In this document: positions 57,439 through 64,000 of the stretch, in pieces | Numbering within the stretch: position 1 is the stretch's first letter | How the letters are laid out: each line of letters begins with the position of its first letter | Source: Nectonema munidae | Lineage: Eukaryota > Nematomorpha > Nectonematoida > Nectonematidae | Assembly (NCBI GenBank): GCA_030549495.1 | Contig: JAUIRK010000925.1 | Location: 806,001-870,000, forward strand | Direction of reading: 5' to 3' | DNA length: 64,000 bases | The notes under the pieces: generated by a model | The model's input: the letters and a program-made list of their open reading frames with translations, nothing else | The model's database searches: none | What the model was told of the DNA's origin: nothing | Translations under genes and position numbers: made by a program

Positions 57439-58180
57439 AGCACTCACTCATCGCCCACTTCAACAAAGCATATCCCACACGCCCACCACAAAATATTGAT
57501 AACAATGTGATTTAAATTGTTCTGTTTTTTGTACAACAAACAAAATCGATATTAATAATTTATTTCTTTATTCTTGTTGATACCTCTTCTTACGATTATA
57601 TTATATTTTATTAAAAAGATCATCTAATCATCGTATAATAATCACATACAGTAATAACACTTTCATCATCTACCTGTTTCTCCGAATACATGCTTTTATT
57701 TTCCTTCTTCTGTTGATAATTAAATAGTCTATCCTCTCACCCCTACTATTTTTTGAATATCAATACTTTTGCTTTTTTCAAACCTTTTTTACCTATCTCC
57801 ACATCTTTTCCTACCTCTTTAATTTATTAAATTTGTTTTCCTTGTTTAATATATTTTTTAAATATTAATTTATTGTTTTTTTTATCATCATGGTCATAAT
57901 CATCTAGTTCATGCTTTTTCTTCTTTTCAATTTGTATACTATGTTCAACTCTATTTTTTTATATCCTACATACATTCGAATACTTTTTAAAGATTATTGC
58001 ACACTGCTGCGCGCATAAATATCACTTCGTGTTTTATTTTAAATATTCATCTGTCTTCCACTTTATATATTTATCCTACCACTCATCCATATCCCAAGCC
58101 AAAACACAACATATTTAATATCTTTCCTCTTCACCTTCCTCAAAAGTTGCTCAATAAAGTGTTTTAGTTATACTTTTTTT
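57439..58180 (+). promoter_or_regulatory. 3' UTR of the ZFP36/TIS11-like gene with AU-rich motifs
   Basis: AT-rich DNA from the stop to the poly(A) signal. A perfect TATTTAT core lies at 58068-58074, and ATTTA-type motifs occur near 57560, 57830 and 57865. Family proteins bind UAUUUAU, so the mRNA may be its own target. The end of the UTR is inferred from the signal below. Confidence 0.6.
58153..58158 (+). terminator. Poly(A) signal AATAAA
   Basis: AATAAA is followed within 20-40 bases by a T-rich stretch (gttatactttttttctc), as expected for cleavage downstream. It is about 715 bases after the stop codon. Confidence 0.6.
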
Positions 58181-58463
58181 CTCATTGTAGTGGTTTTCTA
58201 CTTGCCAAATTTGTCCTTTCTAAAATTTGTGTGAAAAGTTGATTTGGATAAAAGTGAACATTTTCTTTCTTACATCCAACTTGTAAAGTATGAGTGTTTA
58301 ATTGTAAGCGTACATCGTTAGAATGGTTATAGCATCTAAACAATTCTTCCCTAAGGTGTCTCTCGAACTTTAGTATTGCAGAAATTTCAACATGGATTTA
58401 ATTTACAATAGGTTGCCGATCTTTTTTTGTTTCTCCATATCTGTCTACAATTAAAAAAAAATT

Positions 58464-58573
58464 CATGGGGGTACCAAGGATCTTTAACAGGACCTAGAAT
58501 CACGGGGGTACCAATGATCTTTCACAGGACCTAGAATCACGGTATACCAATGATCTTTAACTGGACCTAGAAT
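58464..58573. repeat. Tandem repeat, 37-bp unit, 3 copies
   Basis: The unit is cacgggggtaccaatgatct followed by ttcacaggacctagaat; copies at 58464-58500, 58501-58537 and 58538-58573 differ at a few positions. Confidence 0.95.
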
Positions 58574-58770
58574 CCTACGTCTCGACCGAAGCGAGAGACA
58601 AACAGGCTTATCCTAGTATACATGTAATTATATTATATTATATTATACTTGATTTCATATTTTTTTGCACGTTTAATTCGATACCAAAAGTCTTTTCTTA
58701 CCTTTTAGATTAAATTTGATTTACCAATAAACCCCGTCGTGTGGTGAGGCCGGTGTTTAAACCTCTAGAG

Positions 58771-59210
58771 CAGTGGTTTCCAACCAGGGGTCCATGGACC
58801 TCTAGAGGGCCATGGAAGAATTTCAAGGGGTCCATGGAAATTCTACTTCAAACTACTTATGCTTAATCTCCTTTAATATACTTCTATTTTCCAAATCAAT
58901 ATAAATATATATATATTCAGAGCTTTTTTAAATAAATATTTTCTTCCCTTTTTTAAAGCTTCATATTTTGAATCTTTATGTATGCTTTTTACTAGTTACA
59001 ATATTTTTGAAAAATTTATATTTTAATTGGAAAAAAAGCCTTACGATTTCGTATGAATAAGCATACGATTTAATAAGATGACTACAATAATTTTTTGCAT
59101 AAAAATCTGATTAAATTTGTTGGCTCAAACTATTCAGTTGTAGGGGTCCACAGGTAAAAAAGTGACTGAAAAAGAGGGAAAGGGATAAAAAAAAAGGTTG
59201 GGAACCACTG
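58771..59210. mobile_element. hAT-type MITE, 440 bp, perfect target duplication
   Basis: The left end is cagtggtttccaaccagggg; the right end, inverted, is CAGTGGTTCCCAACC. Flanks are ctctagag on both sides (58763-58770, 59211-59218). It contains gtccatggacc and gggtccatgg blocks near the left. No coding. Confidence 0.95.
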
Positions 59211-59599
59211 CTCTAGAGTTATAGACGATTTAAAATCGGCAACCGTCATAAATATTGCTTGAAAAAAAATTTTAAGATGAATATATCATATTTGTAACCA
59301 TATTTTTTAGTCCAATGACAGTTTGGTTTCTTGCCTTGCCTTTAAGTGGCTTCTTCCATTTTTGGTTTCCTATATTATGAAGTGCAATGCTGTGAAAATA
59401 TATATGGCGCAGATGCAAATGTTCTTAGTGTTGCTTAGTTTCTAGACACTGAGTTGTATTAATATTTACAACTACTTTCAACCATAAAGAGAATAGATGT
59501 TTGCAAACACACCCTTATATGCGATAATGGCTTGTGGCTCCAGTAAAGATGTGCATACTCTGAAACAGTAGAATTGGCGCATTCAACAATCTTCGTCAT

Positions 59600-59720
59600 A
59601 TCACTTACTCATTATGCACAATATCCATCAGTACACACATTTCTTTATCCCCTGCAACGCCCATTCTCTTGCAGTGAAGAATATAATAGATAAGGATCAA
59701 GAAACAACAGACCAGATACC
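59600..59720 (+). pseudogene. Possible hAT remnant
   Basis: The plus-strand frame has HFFIPCNAHSLAVKNII, resembling the CaAHSLnLvv motif of ZMYM1-like hAT transposases. It is short and the call is weak. Confidence 0.3.
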
Positions 59721-60240
59721 ATCGCAAACATATTCTCTTTCATGGCTATCGCCATCTGTATCCCACATAATAGGAAGAATATCAAATAGAAATATCGCAA
59801 AAATGTAAACAAACACTAGCATTTCTTTGTTTCAGCTGTCATTTATTTTTAATGCACACTTGCTATATTTTTTCATGAATCAAAACTTAGTTCATATATT
59901 TTTCTTATGAATTTTATTTATTGATTAGTTGAATATGAACCCTTTCAGTGACGGGGGAGGGCTATTTTCAACTAAAAGTCTTAGTTTAGTTTCAACTAAA
60001 ATTTCTCTTGTACCAAATTGGCTACATCTTTTGCTACCAACTTCGTGACATTTCCTAAAATTGATAGCTTGATCTTTTGATACCATTTTCATGGCAGTTG
60101 AAGGACCTTTTCATGCCTAAATCTGTCAATCAAAAGTTCAACTTTTTCAGCAAAATTCTGACAATATCTCTAGTTAAGCTTATAACTTTGTTCTATATTA
60201 TATACTCGTTTGAAAATTTATAAATATATACCATTTTTAG

Positions 60241-60401
60241 TCTTTTTTAAATTCTAAAGTGTCTTTTTAAATTCTAAAGTGTCTTTTAAATTCGAAAGTG
60301 TCTTTTAAATTCTAAAGTGTCTTTTAAATTCTAAAGTGTCTTTTTCAAATTCTAAAGTGTCTTTTTCAAATTCGAAAGTGTCTTTTTCAAATTCTAAAGT
60401 G
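60241..60401. repeat. Tandem repeat, 19-21-bp unit, 8 copies
   Basis: Units of the form tcttttaaattctaaagtg, with variants tctttttcaaattctaaagtg and a cga in place of cta in two units. Length differences come from the T run. Confidence 0.97.
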
Positions 60402-60789
60402 TCTTTTGATTTTACTTTTCTGAATAAGCTTTGAAATCTTGTTTCTTAAACACTGATAATTTTCTAATTCTCTTTCAAGTCTTTTTTAATTCGATGCAAC
60501 TAGCAGTTCATTTATAGACAAGTTTTTAACTCTTCAATTTTTGCCTTCTTCATGGATTGTTTTTATATTATATTAACATAGAATTAAAATTTTTTTTAGT
60601 TTGTATCGAAAGTTTCAACTAAGCAAAAAAGTGAATTTTAAAACTTATAGTTTCGAAAAACATTTTACATTCATTTTAATGTCCATTTAATGTTCACACA
60701 AACTTCTTTTTTTTCATTCAAGTAATTTAAAGCAAAAACAATATATCACATTTTATGAAGAAATAGAAACTCTCATTTGCCCTTTTTGT

Positions 60790-61807
60790 ACGTTACGTAG
60801 TGCATGTGCAATGTAGCTTTTGCATTCCTCGCTGTTTATTGAGGAAACAGCTTTTTTGATCACTTCATCTAGCACGAAAGAAAGTGTTGTGTCTAAAATA
60901 AAAGTTTTTAAAACATGTTTTATAAATATTGAAGCGAACCTTACTTAATTTCTGTTTTGCAAAAAGTAGTTCTTGAACTATTATATTATATTTAAATAAA
61001 ACGTGCATTTGCCAAAAGCAGGGCCTCTTTGCTTTTTGTGTTTGGCTTGTCATACAAGAAGCGATGTATTTTCTTTTTTTCAGTTTATTTTTTAAAGCAT
61101 GAAAGTATGTAACATCTTTATTAACCTGGTTAGGATTAGGGTTTGCATAAGTATTGAAAATTAGGAATCGATACCGAAAAAAAACTTACAAAACTAGGAA
61201 ATCCCGGTTCCTTAAGGAGATGTAATGAAATTGACGTTTTTGATTTTTTATAAATAGATGTACACTTTTTCTTTCTATATCATTATCATTAAAATGGTTC
61301 TAGGAGAAAAGTGTGGAAACGACAAAAGTGTGCTGCAGAGAAAAAAAGAAAAATAAACTCTTTTGTCGTTTGCACACTTTTCTCCGTTTACCGTAATAGA
61401 TTTTATATGAATGAAGTGCAGTAAAATTTTATGCAAAGAATTGCATAGTGAAATAAATCAATTACAACTAGGTTATTCTCGGACCCGGGAATACTTTTCG
61501 GTTCCGAGACGGTTCCCAAATTTTTAGAACCGTGAACGTCCCGGTATTTCAGAATCGGGAGCAAACCCTAGTTAGGATGCATTTTTTTGATATACGGCTT
61601 CATTGCTTCATTAGAGAATTCTTTCTCACAAATGAGACACATCGGCTTTTGATCTTTATGAGGTGTAGTGATGAAGCCGAATTTTAAATATTCAAAAGAG
61701 TACTGTCTAGACTTTTTCTTTCGTGGATTCTGGGACATAATGATAGTTGATAAAAAAGATGTATTTTGTTGTGAACTACAATTTTGTTCTTGAGATAAAA
61801 ATTTCAC
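60790..61807 (-). pseudogene. hAT N-terminal coding remnant, interrupted by a MITE
   Basis: The minus strand frame 61807-61579 reads MSQNPRKKKSRQYSFEYLKF, GFITTPHKDQ and MCLICEKEFSNEAMKPYIKK, a ZBED-type zinc finger (C-x2-C). After the MITE at 61137-61570 the sense goes on with VNKDVTYFHALKNKLKKRKY and KAKRPCFWQ, then ELLFAKQKLSK near 60955. That matches the order of ZBED-type hAT N-termini. The catalytic parts are not found downstream. Confidence 0.7.
61137..61570. mobile_element. hAT-type MITE, 434 bp, TAGGGTTTGC ends, inside a hAT remnant
   Basis: The ends are tagggtttgc and gcaaaccct a (inverse, 10 bp). Flanks are gttaggat on both sides (61129-61136, 61571-61578), a perfect 8-bp duplication. 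It includes cccggttcc and gacccgggaat blocks in inverted order. It interrupts the hAT coding remnant just after its zinc-finger segment. Confidence 0.93.
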
Positions 61808-63250
61808 ATAAAAACTCTAAAAAGGCTAAAAAAATTATTTTGAATGAAAATTATTTTGATTTTAAATTATGTACAAAAATTATTTGAAAATTTCTAAAAT
61901 TGCATGTAATAAGGTAAATTGGTTTTTCCTCCATGGTTTTTATGTAGTTTTCGCAAAGTAAATAGTTGTGAATTTGTGGAGAAACTTTTAGATTTGTTGT
62001 ACAACCAAGGAGGCAACGTATTCAATTTTTTCAAATATATTTTAAACGAAGCAATTTATGCTTATCATTTATCAAATCTTAACTTTACACAAATTAGTAG
62101 GCAATTTTTAGTTTACATATTACTTTATTTATTTTTCAATAAAGAAAATTCATGCTACTTTATACTATGTGCTAATTTTCAAGATTATATAAATTGAACA
62201 AAATTTACGCGATTCTAAGTTTCATTTTTCTTTATGGTAATTTTCAAAACTGCCACAGAAAAAAATGCCTTCGAAAAATTTATATCATTTCATATTTATA
62301 CACAAAATATATTTTGAGGAGAAAAACATTGAAATACCTCCAAAGAACTAACCACTATGTGTTTAGAATACAACTATGGAAACATGTAAGAAATTTAGGA
62401 TTTTTGCAGACATTTTTTGAAAACTACATAAATTTTAGACTGATATAAACGAATCAAAGTGCAAAAATCGATTTTTCGACATCTATTTCAATTTGTAAAC
62501 TATACATGCCCAAAGATATAAAAAACTTAACTTTTTAAAAAAAGACAAAAGTTACATTTTTATACTTCCTATAGAGCGGAGATTATGAAAAACGCCTTTT
62601 TTCAGTAGCTGATACTAAAATAAATTTTTTATATTCCAATTAACACAAAAATAGTGTGCACATACTATTATATATTTCGCTTCTTCAGAGAAGCTTTATC
62701 AAATTAATCGAACATTGTAAGTGTTGTCTCGGGTATCTTTGTTTCTTTGTTGTGAGGTGAGAATTTATTACTTCGTTTGTTGTGAGGTGTGAATTTGTTT
62801 ATTTGTATAGTTCATGCAAGAAGCTTTCATTTGGTCGATAAACTTGGTTGAAAACACCAAAAGTTATAGGTCATAAAATAATTGACTAAAACTAAGTTTT
62901 GGCAACTAGAATTGCAGTTCGTCATTTACACCTGCACATGATGACTTCCTTCTTCACACACAGCAAGGATGCATAAGTCAATGAAATTGATAAACAACGT
63001 GCATGAAAACAACCCATATACAGCGTGAGTGAGAAATCAATATTAGAAAGATATAAATTTAACACTAAAAATTTAATGAACTTTACCACTTTTTTTAGCA
63101 AAAATTGAATGTTGTGCTGCGCTAAAAAAGTTAAGTAAAAACTTTCGAAATTTTAACGTGATGTTAATTTTTTTTTCATAACACCTATGTGAAGTTTCAA
63201 AAAATTACGATCAACTTTGAGAAATCTATTGGCTTTCAAAGTTATCTAAC
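61808..63250. other. No gene recognised
   Basis: AT-rich. Several 60-90-codon frames exist, none with a recognised domain. The repeated tttgttgtgaggtgtgaat at about 62750-62800 is a short direct repeat. Confidence 0.45.
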
Positions 63251-63394
63251 TTTAAATACTATACAGTTCGCTATTGCTTCTCGGCATAGGAAATGCCTCT
63301 GAAGCTTTGCCAAACTATCGATATTCATAGCTTGGCAAAGCTTCATAGGCATTTCCTATTTTGCGAAGCGTGCCAAAGCTATATAGTATTTAAA
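63251..63394. repeat. Imperfect palindrome, 144 bp
   Basis: The outer 13 bases tttaaatactata (63251-63263) are exactly inverted at 63382-63394. Inner arms share ataggaaatgcct and tgaagctttgccaa, with mismatches. The loop is about 10 bases near 63322. Transcribed, it would form a long hairpin. Its size and form also fit a foldback MITE with TA-type ends. Confidence 0.88.
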
Positions 63395-63519
63395 ATTGAA
63401 AATTTATAATATTTCAAGCTGTTGTAACTTTTCGTGAGGTAAATGAAATTTCACCAAAATTGACATATATATATAATGAATTAGTTTGTTACGAGTTTAT
63501 ATTATATGATTACAAAGCA

Positions 63520-63672
63520 TGTTATTTATTTTCTTTGAACGCCCCCTTTTTACGTTCAGCGCCCCCCCCCCCCCCCCCCCCCCCCCCCATTAACAACCAA
63601 GCCCCATAACGCCCCCTTTTACTCATTCAACGCCCCCCAAGTGGGCGCTAGGGACCACTTTGAGAAACACTG
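63520..63672. mobile_element. hAT-type right terminus with C homopolymer
   Basis: A run of 27 C (about 63562-63588) and gcgccccc blocks end in gaccactttgagaaacactg, whose inverse CAGTGTTTCTCAAAGTGG is a hAT end. It is followed by ctctagac, matching the other hAT target sites in the window. The left end was not found. Confidence 0.6.
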
Positions 63673-63689
63673 CTCTAGACCATATATAG

Positions 63690-64000
63690 CATTTAACCTT
63701 TCTTTTTTTCATATTTAATGATAGTTTTGTATTTCTGAGCATTTTTCAAACTTATTCATCGCACTATTAGCTATTGAAATTCTTCGTTTTATTTCTTTGT
63801 CACTCCTTCCATCGGAGGTGATTAAACTCCCTAAATATACAAACTTTCACTTGATCAATTATTTTGTCGTTGACCTTCATTTCTATCTTTGGGTTATTCT
63901 CTTTTTTAGTAACTATCATTGATTTTGTTTTCCTGAATTAATTCTTATTCCCATCGTTTCACTTTGTTTATAACCTGTCGTATGAGGTGTTGAAGTTTAT
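63690..64000 (-). mobile_element. LINE fragment, RTE-like, C-terminal to the RT domain, running off the window
   Basis: The minus strand reads GMRINSGKTKSM, then VNDKIIDQVK, then after small frame changes a YLGS-like piece with ITSDGRSDKEIKRRISIANS. The order iN..KTK ... I..v..f.YLGs.it.DG...eIk.RI..A is that of RTE/CR1-type RT C-termini. The upstream part is outside the window; frame breaks are present. Confidence 0.7.

Noticed and set aside
57004-57447. Minus-strand and other-frame ORFs under exon 4
   Set aside because: Shadows of the Ser/Asp-rich coding region of the host gene.

Overview
This is an AT-rich stretch of an animal nuclear genome. The evidence is spliced coding sequence with GT..AG introns, a ZFP36/TIS11 (tristetraprolin-type) CCCH zinc-finger gene, and a dense mix of eukaryotic transposons: hAT, piggyBac, pogo/Tigger, Merlin, LINEs, tRNA-derived SINEs and many MITEs. 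There are no bacterial-style operons, no CRISPR and no rRNA genes. The repeat mix suggests an invertebrate. A crustacean such as a copepod is my guess, but the sequence alone does not settle it.

The only host gene I can support is a ZFP36/TIS11 homologue on the + strand, about 43.78-58.18 kb. Four coding exons (43782-44154, 53153-53471, 56228-56422, 56889-57438) join with matching phases into 1437 nt, or 478 residues. The protein carries two canonical C-X8-C-X5-C-X3-H fingers with an 18-residue linker, an acidic and serine-rich tail, and a C-terminal RLPIF motif of the type that recruits CNOT1. Intron 1 (9.0 kb) holds a SINE, three copies of one piggyBac-type MITE, a pogo/Tigger remnant and two colliding piggyBac remnants. 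Intron 2 holds a Merlin remnant. The 3' UTR has AU-rich motifs and a poly(A) signal.

Layout of the rest. 0-5.3 kb: a satellite-bearing piggyBac-like terminus and a LINE, both inserted into a decayed transposase-like gene. 6.4-13.4 kb: a hAT fragment, then a second LINE containing a hAT MITE and cut by a piggyBac element, then a degenerate satellite. 15.1-21.9 kb: a two-level minisatellite, a piggyBac remnant whose 3' side carries the same satellite seen at position 1, and hAT and LINE remnants. 23-36 kb: MITEs with clear 8-bp target duplications, dispersed CAAAACG-type arrays that prove to be termini of an inverted-repeat element, and a large inverted repeat with a 1-kb loop. 36-42.3 kb: a SINE, a MITE, and a nearly whole 2.55-kb hAT element with perfect 8-bp target duplication. 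58.2-64 kb: more MITEs, a hAT remnant with a MITE inside it, a 144-bp palindrome and an RTE-like LINE fragment running off the window.

The main new points are structural. Several minisatellites and satellites here look like internal or terminal parts of DNA transposons rather than independent repeats. One MITE sits 61 bp upstream of a host 3' splice site. I found no convincing undescribed multi-gene system.
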